Assembly: GCA_037074585.1 (NCBI GenBank)
Contig: CM073491.1
Location: 38,666,501 to 38,730,500 of the forward strand
Origin: Biancaea sappan
Lineage: Eukaryota; Streptophyta; Magnoliopsida; Fabales; Fabaceae
Length of the DNA stretch: 64,000 nt
Direction of reading: 5' to 3'
Shown: piece after piece, positions 1 through 11,267 of the stretch
Numbering within the stretch: the first letter of the stretch is position 1
Layout of the letters: every line of letters begins with the position of its first letter
Program-made: the position numbers and the translations under genes
The notes under the pieces: generated by a model
The model's input: the letters and a program-made list of their open reading frames with translations, nothing else
Database searches by the model: none
What the model was told of the DNA's origin: nothing

Positions 1-157
1 CCTCTATTTATAGGGCTCTAATACTAATAATAATAGGATAAATATAAAAATTTAATATACTAAAATTATAGCTTAATTTCTATTGGAGGTTATAGGGATA
101 AGTCCTTGGGGTTTTTGGAAGCTAATAGTCATCCACTTTATGATTATATTTATAGCA
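1..157 (-). repeat. 3' LTR fragment of a Ty1/copia element, cut by window edge
   Basis: Read on the minus strand, a sequence starting TGCTATAAATATAATC follows directly after a purine-rich tract (158-166, AAGGGAGAT on the minus strand). This is the polypurine tract/LTR junction arrangement of Tork-type copia elements. The rest of the LTR lies beyond base 1. The decayed copia RNase H region to the right has the same orientation. The boundary is inferred from the TG start and the purine tract only. Confidence 0.55.
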
Positions 158-246
158 ATCTCCCTTAAATGTCCATTAATGACCAATGTGCCTCATTTAA
201 ACACTATGGAATAAAAACCTAGTGAAGAAAAAAGAGTACACAATTA

Positions 247-776
247 AGATATTCCCATAGAAAGCTACCTCATTAAAAACCTTTACCAGGAAAAACCTAG
301 TGTAGGATAAAAACCCTGATTAAGGAAAAAGGAGCACATTGTATCTTGAACTCCCCCTAATGAGAACATTATCTAACTTTTGAGTCGATGCATCCATATT
401 CCATATACCAACCTTTCAAATGTTGTGGTTGGTACTGTCTTAATGAACAAATCTTCCAAATTATTGCTTGAACGAATCTGTTGAACATCTATATCACCTT
501 TCTTTTCCCATAGATATTCCCATAGAAAGCTACCTCATTAAAAACCTTTACCAGGAAAAACCTAGTGTAGGATAAAAACCCTGGTTAAGGAAAAAGGAGC
601 ACATTGTATCTTGAACTCCCCCTAATGAGAACATCATCTAACTTTTAAGTCGATGCATCCATATTCCATATACCAACCTTTCAAATGTTGTGGTTGGTAC
701 TGTCTTAATGAACAAATTTTCCAAATTATTGCTTGAACGAATCTGTTGAACATCTATATCACCTTTCTTTTCAAGA
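247..776. repeat. Tandem duplication, two copies of a 265-bp unit
   Basis: Units 247-511 and 512-776 are nearly identical and directly adjacent. Each begins AGATATTCCCATAGAAAGC and ends in CACCTTTCTTTTC. The unit covers the last codons of the copia polyprotein (minus strand), a purine-rich tract (GGGGGAGTTC on the minus strand) and the untranslated stretch before the LTR. Only a few substitutions separate the copies, so the duplication is younger than most decay in this element. Confidence 0.85.
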
Positions 777-1400
777 TCATGAGTTAAGAATAATTTAGGT
801 GAAAAATGTTTCGTTCTATCTCCTTTGATGTATCCTTCTTTTAGTTGAGCAATACATACAATATTATCTTTGTACAATATAGTTGGCATATTTTCTTGGA
901 TAGGGAGATCAAACATCTTTAGGATATGTTAGCATGGTAGCCTTAGCTAGACACACTCTTGACTTGCCTCACGCATTGTAATTATTTCAGCATGATTTGA
1001 AGATGCAGCAACTTATGCTTGTTTTGTTGAACAACATGATATAAGTAGCTAATTTGAGATCAACTCTTATGTGGATCTGATAAATATTCAGCATCTGCAT
1101 ATCCAACTAGTTGGGACTTTAATAATTCATTTGATTAAAACAACCTCATATCAGTTGTCTCTCAGAGACATCTAAAACTATGCTTAACTCCATTCCAATA
1201 TTGATTTATTGGAAAAGAACTAAATCTTGCTAACAAACTTACAACAAATATTATATCAGGTCAAGTGTTAGCAAGATACATTAGGGCCACTATAGCAATA
1301 AGACGTGGTACTTTTGACCAAGAGGTTCTTCATCATTCACACGAGGATGAAAAGGGTCTTTATTCACATCTAATGACCTTACAACCATCAGGTGATATGG
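638..1400 (-). pseudogene. Ty1/copia RNase H and end of reverse transcriptase, decayed
   Basis: The open part (638-916) carries the copia RNase H tail, with TILYKDNIVCIAQL, GDRTKHFSPK and DVQQIRSSNNLENLFIK. Upstream on the same strand, with stops and shifts, I read SSNHAEI near 1000, LVGYADAEYLSDPHK near 1060-1110 and ALMYLANT near 1270. These are the usual order of motifs in copia RT/RNase H. The gene is broken by several stop codons and cannot be functional. Further 5' pieces of what looks like the same polyprotein are at 2640-3108 and 13345-13870, separated by later insertions. Confidence 0.85.
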
Positions 1401-1424
1401 GCTGGACTGTGCAAGACTTTATGA

Positions 1425-2017
1425 AATAGGCATCAAGAGACATCTAGGAGCTGAGGGACCTATTACATGAGCTAGAGCTAAACATCTGTAAGAAGCTTTA
1501 AATGGATTATCATTAAGTTGTTTATGCTAAAAGCTTGAAAAAACATTAATCTCATGAACTTAGGCGTGGACATCAAAGAAGATGTAGCTCAATCACATTT
1601 AATTAATTTGCAACAGGCTTATGAGCAAGAAGATTAATTTTGGACAAATGTTTTCATATTATGTTATAATTAGTTCGCTTGTTTTAGGCAAGACTTTAAT
1701 TTTTTAAGTGTCACATGCTTATCTCATGTTATTTATATCTTTATGTTTTAAGAAGGCCAAAAAAGGTGATTGTCGTAGGGTTTTTATTAGGGTTGTGTCT
1801 TTACCTAGATAAACCATATTTTATTGTAAAGGATTCGAATTTCTAATAAATTGTATAGTTATTTTCTCTGTGAGAGAATTTCATTAAGTTCTTCTTTGGC
1901 ATTCCACTAAAACTTATAAAGGTTTGTTTTAATCTTGTGGTGTTCTTTTTTAATACTCTTGGTTTCTGTTTGATTCTAAAAGATTGGGTCAAGTTTCCCT
2001 TAGTATTCTTGGTTTGT
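1425..2017 (+). pseudogene. Tail of a plus-strand Ty3/gypsy-like polyprotein plus LTR sequence
   Basis: Around 1450-1520 the plus strand reads GPIT*ARAKHL*EALNGL. This resembles the GP-(I/L/M)-TR-(S/A)-RA-K motif that ends many plant gypsy polyproteins just before the 3' LTR, here broken by two stops. The following 500 bases hold no reading frame and look like LTR sequence. They lead into a primer-binding-site-like TTTGGTATCAAAGC at about 2142-2155. A piece lying inside a copia remnant of opposite orientation points to an insertion. LTR limits are not resolved. Confidence 0.5.
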
Positions 2018-2484
2018 GTTTTGAATATAAATCATCAAGTCAAGAATCATGTTATCTATATCTTCTTCTAGGTTTTTTTGGTGTTGATCCAAATTGTTAT
2101 TCGAGGGTTTTAAGGCATTGTTCTTGGGGGTTTCCACATCATTTGGTATCAAAGCTTTGGCTTAGATCAAGTTAATCTATGTTTTGTTCGTTTTTCATTT
2201 GCTTTTCATTTTCCTTTTGTTGTCTTTTATTATTATAAAAGACAACAAAAGATGGATCAATCAAGTAGCAGGAAAAACAAAAAAGGAAAATGAAAAGACA
2301 AATGAAAAATAAGAACAAAACATAGATTAACTTGATCTAAGCCAAAGCTTTGATACCAAATGATGTGGAAACCCCCAAGAACAATACCTTAAAACTCTTG
2401 AATAACAATTTGGATCAACACCAAAAGAACCTAGAAGAAGATATAGATAAAATGATTCCTGACTTGATGATTTATATTCAAAAC
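2018..2484. repeat. Long inverted repeat: two LTR end/PBS segments head to head
   Basis: Bases 2018-2236 return as reverse complement in 2237-2484, centred on TTTTATTATTATAAAAG. Each arm contains an LTR end, a tRNA-Met-type primer-binding sequence (TTTGGTATCAAAGC at about 2142-2155; its complement at about 2350) and the following leader. The right arm has about 30 extra bases near the centre, including ATGGATCAATCAAGTAGC. A third, partial copy of the LTR end lies at 2495-2555 in plus orientation. Confidence 0.85.
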
Positions 2485-2639
2485 ATATATATTTGATCCA
2501 ACTCATTATTTGAGAGTTTTAAGACATTTTTCTTGGGATTTCCGTATCATTGGAGTACTCAACAGTTGTGATTTATTATGATAGAATTGCTTTAAGCCCT
2601 ATTCTATATAAGATGATTGATGGAGAAAAATTGCATCCC

Positions 2640-3108
2640 TTAAATGCTTGATTTGCAAATCGAGACAAAACTTTATCTTTCTAAGATCTTTCATCTAAAA
2701 TTCTTTCTTTAAACAATTAACTATGTATTGAAGCACTTTAGGGGTTTCAACAATATTTACATCATCAACATACACAACAATTATTAAGAATTTTGATCTA
2801 GATCTTCTTATAAAAACACATGGACAAATTGGGTCATTTTCATACCATTTCTTCAACAAACATTCATTGAGGTGATTATACCACATATGTCTAGATTGCT
2901 TCAATCCATACAAGGATTTGTTTAATCTTATTGTTCAATTTTCCTAAGAAATTGTATATGTCTTTGGTATTTTAAATCCTTCATGAATTTTCATGTAGAT
3001 TTCACTATTTAATGAGTCATATAAATAGGTTGTAACTCCATCCATTAGGCACATGTCAAGTTTTTCATATATTACTAGACTAATATGATATTTAAAGGTG
3101 ATTGCATC
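2640..3108 (-). pseudogene. Ty1/copia reverse transcriptase, middle fragment
   Basis: Two shifted frames on the minus strand carry copia RT sequence. One (about 2944-3108) reads AITFKYHISL and GVTTYLYDSLNSEIYMK, and the other (2695-2913) reads YGLKQSRHMWYNHL and VVYVDDVNIV. YVDD is the RT active-site motif. The fragment stops abruptly at 3108, where an LTR starts with TGTCATGTCCC. The preceding part of the RT continues on the same strand at 13345. There is at least one frameshift. Confidence 0.9.
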
Positions 3109-5825
3109 TGTCATGTCCCAAAACTTGAGCACGTGACTAACACAGAATCTAGTAATATATCCTCCCAAGACTCGCAAGCCTAAACTTAACCACAAGAAAT
3201 TTCATTTTTAAAATCATGAACATGAATAAAGGGAACAATATAATTTCAAACATGTGAATGTAATCCACCATGATTTTCTCAAAAACATACATGTAAATGT
3301 ACATATATAAATAACATTCCAACATTTTATTAGAAATCAACCCCTAAGACCTAGATGACCTATACATCTACAGAGTTTTCTAAAATGAGACTCATTCCAA
3401 ATGAACAATTACCAACCCAAGCACGAAAAGGGTCGCTCCGGAGATTTTGCTACTCTTCTAACGGATAGTCATCTTTTGTTGCAAGATCTGGAAAATGTTA
3501 ACCACACATGGTGAGTTTGGAAAACATAGTAAGTAGATAACACTAAATACATCTAGTAACCATAAAAGTATTGACATGCATACATGAATTGCAACAAGGC
3601 ACATGAGAAAATTTTAGAAAAAACCACAACACATCATTCATGCATGTATAATATACATACATACACACACGCACATCTTTGTATATACTCATAGTGAGCT
3701 CTACGGCCCATGTCCGAGATAATCATTCCTATATTCAACACCCTGAATCTATAAACTAGGAACTCAAGGGTCAAACTATCCATATACTACTTGAATAATG
3801 CATATCTTACACAATACACAGATCAGTCACCACACAACAAGATCAATTCTAAAGTACACATGTCCCACAAGGGGTATATATGAATTATTTGTCATAACGT
3901 ATCCCATCATCACACATGATCCAACCATGAGTGTGGACCAACTATCATGCCATATCTCATCAACACACCTCAAGTCAACATAGGTATGGTATATCCACCA
4001 TCCCATATTCTATCAACGTATTTAATCTAATCCTAAATATGAATTATCCATCATATCACATCTTGTCAACACACATAAACCAACCATGGGTATGAACTAT
4101 CCATCATACCACATCCCCCACAATGCACATAACCCAGGCGTAAGTATGAAATATCAATCATACCACATCCTGAATTTAATATCTACTAGTCTTTTACAAT
4201 TTAAGAAAATTGTAATATGAGTGATCCAGGAAAAATGGTGAAACTCTGAGAATTCTTTTTAAAATAGTAAAATTATGGAGCATTTAAAATATAAAAAATT
4301 CAAGTTGGATAGAAGACAATTAATCGACTGGTCATCTCCTGTCTGATATGTCTCAAGGTCTCAAAGGCTATCAGTCTACTAATACAGGGTACCAGTCAAC
4401 TAATAGGTCCTATACTCCATGTTTCACTTGTGCCAATTGACTGATAGTGTTTTATTAGTTGGCTGGTAGCTTATAAACTTCATTTTTTTATTTCTTCACT
4501 AGTTGATTATGGAAATATTACATATGTACTCAACACAATGTAGGCTATATCCCAACAACAAAGTAATAACTATCTTAGTTCTAGTTCTTAACATAGCCAT
4601 ACACTTAGAGACATATATACGTCAAGACTCATATGTTTCTATACATATACAAAAATGTGCACAAGTCTTCAAAAGATTATATGGAAAGACTTTTCTCTAT
4701 TCATAAACTATCTCAAGCTAGTCTATTCTTTTTCTTTCTCCTGCTTTTCTACTTCAACTCCTGAAATGGTCAGTCATAAGAAATGGTGAGATGTAAATCT
4801 CAGTAGCTAGTATATACTGTGAAAACAACAATATAGCCAGTCTAATCATAAAAGCAATCTAAATAAATATTTCTCATTTCCATGAATTTAAAGATATCAT
4901 ATAAATATGATTAGAATATTTTCATTCTTAATATAGTGCACTATAACTTCTAACTTTTTCTCATGGAGGAAATTCTACATCCCATAAGGATTTTTGCATC
5001 CTTTGAGAAAAGTTCTGCATCTCATGAGGAATTTATCTGCATCCTATAAGGAAAAGTTCTAGTTTTGTCATCCCATGAGGAATTAAGGTCTAGCTTTCAT
5101 GAGAAATCTTGTTCTAAAACATTCATGGAAAGCTTTGATATAAAACTAGATATATCACACAAAATCATGATAAATCATAAATAACTTGCTTTTATGAAAA
5201 ACTAGCTATCTTTGATTCTCTTAGAACTGAAGTTTGTAAATTCTCTTCTAGTTTCTCCCAAGCTCCTCTTGCTTCTCAAATTTCATACCACTTCTTCTTC
5301 TTTTCTCTTTTTTTTTAGTCTAAAATTTACTTATGCTATCAATTCTTAAGCTCTAGAATTCATTTAAACTAGAGGAATCAAGCTAGAAATTTTACCTTTT
5401 GTGTTTTCTTGCTATCTTCTCAACTAGAAATCCCTTCTTTCTCTCCTTTTCTTTCTCACATTTTTTGTTCTCTCTCTTTCTCTCTCTCTATTTCTATTTC
5501 TGCAGAAAATTAGCTTTCTCTCTCTTTTTAGCTTCTAAGAAGAGTATTTAGAAAGCTTTGCTTATGAAATGTCTCTAATATCCCTACTTACTTATTTCTG
5601 AACTCTTTTATGTATGTTAAGGGTAAATTAGTCAATTTCTACACTGATTTTTCAATTTTCCACTGACTTATCTTGCACTCCAGAATGCTATCAGTCGACT
5701 GATGGTTCCTTGACAGTCGACTGATGTCTACTAAATCTAGAATTTCAGCCTTACAAAGTGTAATCAGTCGACTAATCTCTCTCTATTAATCGACTGATTG
5801 CAGATATCAGAAGTTTAGTCTGGTT
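3109..5825 (-). repeat. LTR-like repeat, family D copy 1, inserted in the copia RT
   Basis: The left tip is TGTCATGTCCCAAAACTTGAGCACGTGAC, almost the same as the tip of the 5965-8318 LTR (TGTCACGTCCCAAAATCTGAGC). From about 4230 to 5825 it is homologous to the halves at 22940-23508 and 45504-46650, including CATCCCATGAGGA stretches, a CT-rich run and clusters of AGTCGACT. The far end (TGTAATATCCC on the minus strand) is missing, so the copy is truncated near 5825. Short overlapping frames inside have no recognisable product. Confidence 0.65.
3850..4170. repeat. Degenerate tandem repeats of about 62 bp
   Basis: Five or so imperfect units of the type CCAACCATGGGTATGAACTATCCATCATACCACATC...CAACACACATAA follow each other inside LTR family D. 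Units differ by many substitutions and small indels. The counterpart region is not present in the second copy near 22.9 kb. Confidence 0.7.
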
Positions 5826-5964
5826 TTAACTATTATGGTTGCATTAATGATGATTGGTGGGTGGGAGTAAATTTAGAGTGAAAGAAAAAGGAAATTCGAA
5901 GGTTAGGAACCACCTTTAGTGGCTGGCACCTCTAGAGAGTTAGGAGGGTGGCGCCCTAGGTACT
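5826..5964. repeat. Left remnant of an older LTR, interrupted at 5964
   Basis: This short stretch joins across the 5965-8318 insertion to bases 8324 onward: the bases before GTACT and those after the second GTACT read as one continuous sequence. No reading frame is present. The GGCACCT and GCGCC words recall the LTRs at 8919 and 14037. Confidence 0.45.
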
Positions 5965-8318
5965 TGTCACGTCCCAAAATCTGAGCACGTGACCGGCACA
6001 GAAAGTGAATTTTTCTTCACTTCCGTAAGCTAATATTTCTCTTTTGCACAATACTAAATCTTATTTTGGTTATTCTTTTAAATGTAATTAATTTAAATTA
6101 CATAATTTAAGAAATAAAAAAAAAGAATTATTTCTCTTCTTACAAAATGATAAGAAATTATGGCTAAATCAAGTTTCCCATACACATTACAATTATACAT
6201 ATTACGTCGCTGAACAAACCTACCCGATTAAATAGCTTTTCTAGATTTACACATTAGAATAAGACCTAAACATTATAACTTTATCCTAAATAAATGAAAA
6301 AGTAATCTTGGCGTAAACGTCATTGGATTAGCAAGTTCTCCATACCTGAAACTGAAGACAGCTTTTACTTGAGAGAATCCTACCACATTCACATACAATA
6401 TAGGTATATATATATACATGTAGATATACATAATTGATCTAACAGTATAATCATCTAAGTTTTGGTGTACAAGATATTTATCAAGACACACACATTGAGG
6501 TCACCTCGCAGTTATTAATAACACATTTAAGATCAAGCCAAATCACATTTCAAACAATTCATACAATTCCAAATCAAGTTCCCAGACATTTTTCGGGTCC
6601 CGTCCACATAAAGTGGCCGTTGCCTCACGACCCCTGCCACATCCTCCCTTATTTCACCCCTGTCCTCAAAGGGACAAATTTGTAGTCCAACCTTATTTCA
6701 CCCTGTCCTTAAAAGGACGAATATCATAATCAATATCACGTGGCCATAGCTATTTCACTCCACCCTTATTTCATCCCATGGGATCCCATAAACTCCATTT
6801 CCATTTCTTTCGAGATCAAACACAATCACATTACACAATCATAGGCAATTATATGCATCTCATTTCAGGAAAAGTCCACAATAGTCACACATTTGCATAT
6901 TTCAATGCATAACATAAATGCATTAATTTCATGTCACATATATATATATATATATATTTATAGTACACCTTTAATATATACATTAAATAAGCAAACAAGG
7001 TAAGATAGGATCTCTCACCTTAATATTTGTCCAATTACCTTGGACCTTCTTCGAAAATGTGTAAGATGATGGAAGGTAATTTTCTCTACATCCAAATTAA
7101 TCACAACATTTCAAAATATGTGGATGATGCATTAAAGAATCCATCCCTACAAGATAATTATGCCAAAAACATAACAAGGTCACAAAAATAGGAAAATTCT
7201 TTGCTATAATTTGACCTTTGATCACTCCTCTGAATATAACTCTTAAATAATAAAGAATTGTCAAATGGAACTTGTACTATTAGAAACTAGACTTAAAGAG
7301 CTTTCTAACGATATCTTATTTACTAAAAATAGAATCCGGAAGAAAAAGTTATGAACATTTTAAAACTGATGCTATAGTAACGGTCAACACAGCTACAGTA
7401 TCGTTGACTAAGTCAATGCTACAGTAACGTTGATTGAGTGAATGCTACAGTAACGTTGACCGAGTCAGTGCTACAGTAACTGAGAAAATCTGGAAAAAAT
7501 TTTCTCGATGAACAGTATTTTCTGGAAAATTTCCACAATGAACAGTGATGTTCTTTGTGTTCTTCATCAAAAAATCCTAAAATCATATCTAAAACAATAT
7601 TTCTTTTGATTTCTTCCATGAGTTTTCATCCTTAATGTCTAAGGAGTGTTTGACACCAAAACTCCCAATTTTTACCAACAATCCAAGCTCTAATCTCAAA
7701 TTTTCATCAAGAACCCTAACTTTTTTTTAATTTCTAAATTCTATGGATTTCTCCTAATTTTCTCCAAATTTCTTGTTCCAATAACATTATAAATCACCCA
7801 ATAATGTTTTAGATTAACACTCATACTTAAATTCATCCATAGAAACATTCTACAAAAATTTCCCAAATTGATAACCAAGGATTTGGTCTTGTAAGAAGAA
7901 GAAGAAGAACATCAACTTACCAATCCTCCTAACTTCTATGGATTCCTTCCCCAAGCAAAAATGACATGAATGGTTGATGAAGGAGTTTCCTTGGGATGCA
8001 TAGCCGAAAGAGAGAGAGAGAGAGGAAGCTACAGGAGAATGAGAGAAAGAAAAGAATAAGAGAGAAAAATAAGTGTTTAAGTGTGTACATGTGGGCCCCA
8101 CTAATTTTCTTGGAAAAATTTCTCATAGTCACTCTAACTTTAAAATTTGCTCACTTAGGTCCTTGAGAATTTGTAAAAATTTCCTAAATTAAAAATTAGA
8201 ATTTCTATTCGTAAACTTTTTTTCATTAATTCAAAAAGCACATTTTTCACATAATTAAATTTTTCAATAAACTTCAAAATAGATTTTAAATGTTCATAAA
8301 AATTATTGGGGTATTACA
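5965..8318 (-). mobile_element. Solo LTR, family A copy 1 (2354 bp), TSD GTACT
   Basis: The element starts TGTCACGTCCCAAAATCTG and ends GGGGTATTACA. GTACT flanks it on both sides (5960-5964 and 8319-8323), a perfect 5-bp target-site duplication. Read on the minus strand it begins TGTAATACCCC and ends GGGACGTGACA. It is homologous along its length to 34539-36937. No internal domain, primer-binding site or polypurine tract is attached, so it is a solo LTR left by LTR-LTR recombination. Short frames inside (such as 7419-7619 and 7850-8132) are not supported as genes. Confidence 0.9.
7392..7480. repeat. 26-bp tandem repeat inside LTR family A
   Basis: GCTACAGTAACGTTGACCGA-type units start at 7392, 7418, 7444 and 7470, exactly 26 bp apart, with a partial last unit. 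The same array, reversed, is at about 35486-35576 in the second family A LTR, so it is a property of the family. Confidence 0.85.
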
Positions 8319-8323
8319 GTACT

Positions 8324-8918
8324 AGACCCATTGCCCAAGGCACCTAAAATTATTGGTTCATAAAAAACTTCCTTTTTCTCATTTTTCTTCCATCTCATAC
8401 TTCCTTAGAATCTTCAGGAGACTAATACCAACAAATTCTCATTCTCGAAGGTAGAAAACTTGCTTAGTTCGATGCTAAGGTGAATAGGTTAACCATACTC
8501 TATGTGGAACTAGGTTTCTAAAATTTATTCGTTTAAGGATCCATTGATCCCTTGCCAATCATTTGTAAGTGTATTGCAAATTAAATATGCATATATGAAG
8601 GTTATGACCATATGTGATATTTTTTTCTTCCTATGCTTGAAACAAAGAAATAGTTTGGCAACATGATGACTTGGTGGCACTTGATGTGGAATAAAATGGC
8701 TTCATGTTCATGACTAACATATTCTTTTACCTTGTTGACTATGTATATGATTGTTTAAGTTAGAGGATGGCATGAGTTTGAGTCCCATGGTGTGGAACAA
8801 TATGGGAGGTTATACTTGTATATACATGATTATTCCTGTGGAGCGATAAGCAATGGTTCATGTATATAAGTGGAGCAATAAGGGAGGATGTGGTGGTTCA
8901 AGCCACTACGATTGCTGA
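8324..8918 (+). repeat. Fragment of an A-like LTR in plus orientation
   Basis: The words GGAGCGATAAG, GGAGCAATAAGGGAGGATG and CCACTACGATTGCTGA match the middle of the family A LTR at about 36300-36370 (GGAGCGATAAGGGTGGATG...CAACGATCC). The fragment is cut at 8918 by the family B LTR and seems to resume at 11268. No gene is visible. Confidence 0.5.
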
Positions 8919-11267
8919 TGTAATACCTGCCAATTTTGGATCATGTGATTGGCGGTATTACGGGTTTTATAATGAAAATTTTTATTATTTTAATGGAATT
9001 ATTTGATTATTTTTAATTTCTATATTTAATTTATTCTTTTTAAATATTATTTATGGAACTAGAGATAAATAACTAGATTGGGTATTTTATTGCAGAAAAT
9101 ATTTTTTAGAGTTGAGGAAAGATAAGAGGAAGAGGAAATTTCATAGAGATAGAGTTAGGAGATAAGAAACAGAGAAAGAGTAATCATGAGGCATAGAGAG
9201 AATTGGATACTTATAGGGTCTAGAGAGGGACCAAAGTGAAATAAAGAACTAGGTAGTACTTAGAGTATAGGAAATACCCAAATTGAAAAAATTATAAATT
9301 TGCCATTATTAAGATTAACTGAGAGTTGCTTAGGGGTAAGGTAGTAATTTCACCATGAGCGGGTATATATTAGTGGCCCCATGCCCTTTTTTCTCATTTT
9401 TCTCACTTTTCTTTCTCTTTCTCTTCTCTCTTTCTCTCTTCCTTCTCTCTACCTCACCCTCTTTACTTTAAATCCTCCACTGATCTTCGGACGACCTTTC
9501 TTCGATGGTGGGACGAGTCATCGGTGGCCAAGCAACCTAAGGAAAGCAAAGAATTGAGGTAGGGATTTTAATTTCCTGAACTTTTTTCTATTTTATAGTT
9601 TTAAGGGTACTTAGGTTAAAACTGAGATTTTGGCTTTGTTTCTTAGTTAAAATTGGGGATTTTGGTGTCTAAATACTCATTAGACATTAAGAATGAGATC
9701 CTATAGAAGAAATCATGAAAAACCATGAAGATTTGGCTAGATCTAGGAAAAATCAGAGCTAGATCATGTTATGCCGTGATCGTGGCACCTAGGCACTAGG
9801 GGCCACACTTCAGAAGAGGGAAAAGGAAGAAATGGGCTTGGCGCTTGCACCCAAGTGCTAATCGTGCTGAGTTTCTTTGGTCTATTTTCAAATGGCCATA
9901 ACTCCTTCATCCGGACTCCGATTTTGATAAATTTTATATCTTTGGAAAGCTCTTTAAATCTAATTTCTAATGGTATAAGTTTTATTTGTAAATTATTTAC
10001 TAAATAAAAGTTATGACCAAATGAGTGGCCAAATGTTAGAGTTTGTGGTAAGGATTTTTCATATTTTATTTATTTATTAATTTGGATTAGTTCCAGGTGA
10101 CTTGGGAGCTTCATTGGCTTTGTTTCCTGGGACTTCTTATATAATAAACCTTATCGACATTGAGGTGAGTGGGTGACCTTACTAATTATTTTTATTAAAA
10201 ATTGCTCAAGTACAATATAAATCTCATTCACACCATGATTAGATTTATATTCATTAACTTCCCTAAATTAGTACCATTGACTAATTTATGGAATAGTGGT
10301 TGTGGTTAGTGAGGTTGTTTTGTGGAATGTGTATAGGTTAAATTGTATTGTGAGTATGTTTGTGAATGATGAATGAATATGTTGGTTATTATATGCATTA
10401 CATTTTATCATATTAATGTATTGCATATAAAAAGGAATGGTGTAGAAATAAGTGGAAACAGAGGGATAGACCTCTGGAATAAACCGTTGAGCAATTATAG
10501 TCTGAGGGGAGATTCTAGATAGTCTCGACGAGGTAAGAGCGAGAAGTGTACCCATTACAATTCAGTTATGTGGTATCAATGGGTATGCATGGGAAAGAAT
10601 GGAATAAACATTGCATGCTGCATTTGCATACCCACATCAAGAGAGGGAATGTGCAGAAAGATGTGGGAACACATTGTACATGTTTGCTACATCGTGTATT
10701 TCAGTATGGATATTTATTTATACATTTATTTGATTGAGGATTGTTTTACAAATTGTTTTATGAGATTGTAGACTCGCATTGAATCACGAGTCTTGGTTGT
10801 GTGGTAAGATACATTATATATATATACTATATTTCGTATTGATATGTGCTAGTAGTATTTATTCTGATTATGATAGTGAGGCTAGTATTTGTATTTGTGC
10901 TTTATTTAATTGCACAGTCACTTACTCACTAAGTTTTTATAAACTCACGCTCTCTATTGTTGTTTTTAGATTTAGCAGCTGAGGGGGATGGGACACCGCT
11001 AGAGTTAGCGGCTTATGAAGACATACTCCATATTTGTTTAGAGAGTTCTAAATGATCCAAAAGAAATACTCTGTAATTCTATAGGCCACTTAAGTTCTGC
11101 GATGTTTTAGGAATTTATGTATTTGGCTGTAATTTGCTTTGTAAATTATGAAATTTACAATTTACATAGTTATGAATATTAGGGTTGTTTAGGAAAATTA
11201 TGAGCAATCATTAAGGTATACCCTATATTGTATGTATACTCATGTGCCTATTTTTTGGGACGTTACA
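8919..11267 (+). mobile_element. Solo LTR, family B copy 1 (2349 bp)
   Basis: It begins TGTAATACCTGCC and ends GGGACGTTACA. It is collinear with 14037-16400, including the TTCTCTCTTTCTCTC-rich leader, the GGTGACTTGGGAGCTTC block and the ACTCACTAAGTTTTTATAAACTCACGCTCTC block. The flanks GCTGA and ACCGA are a poor 3/5 match, so the target-site duplication is decayed or uncertain. No coding capacity is visible. Confidence 0.75.
8920..8961 (+). other. Terminal hairpin at the 5' tip of LTR family B
   Basis: GTAATACCTGCCAAT (8920-8934) pairs with ATTGGCGGTATTAC (8948-8961) around a 13-base loop. The same structure is at the tip of the second copy (14038-14080). It lies immediately inside the TG of the LTR. 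Confidence 0.8.
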
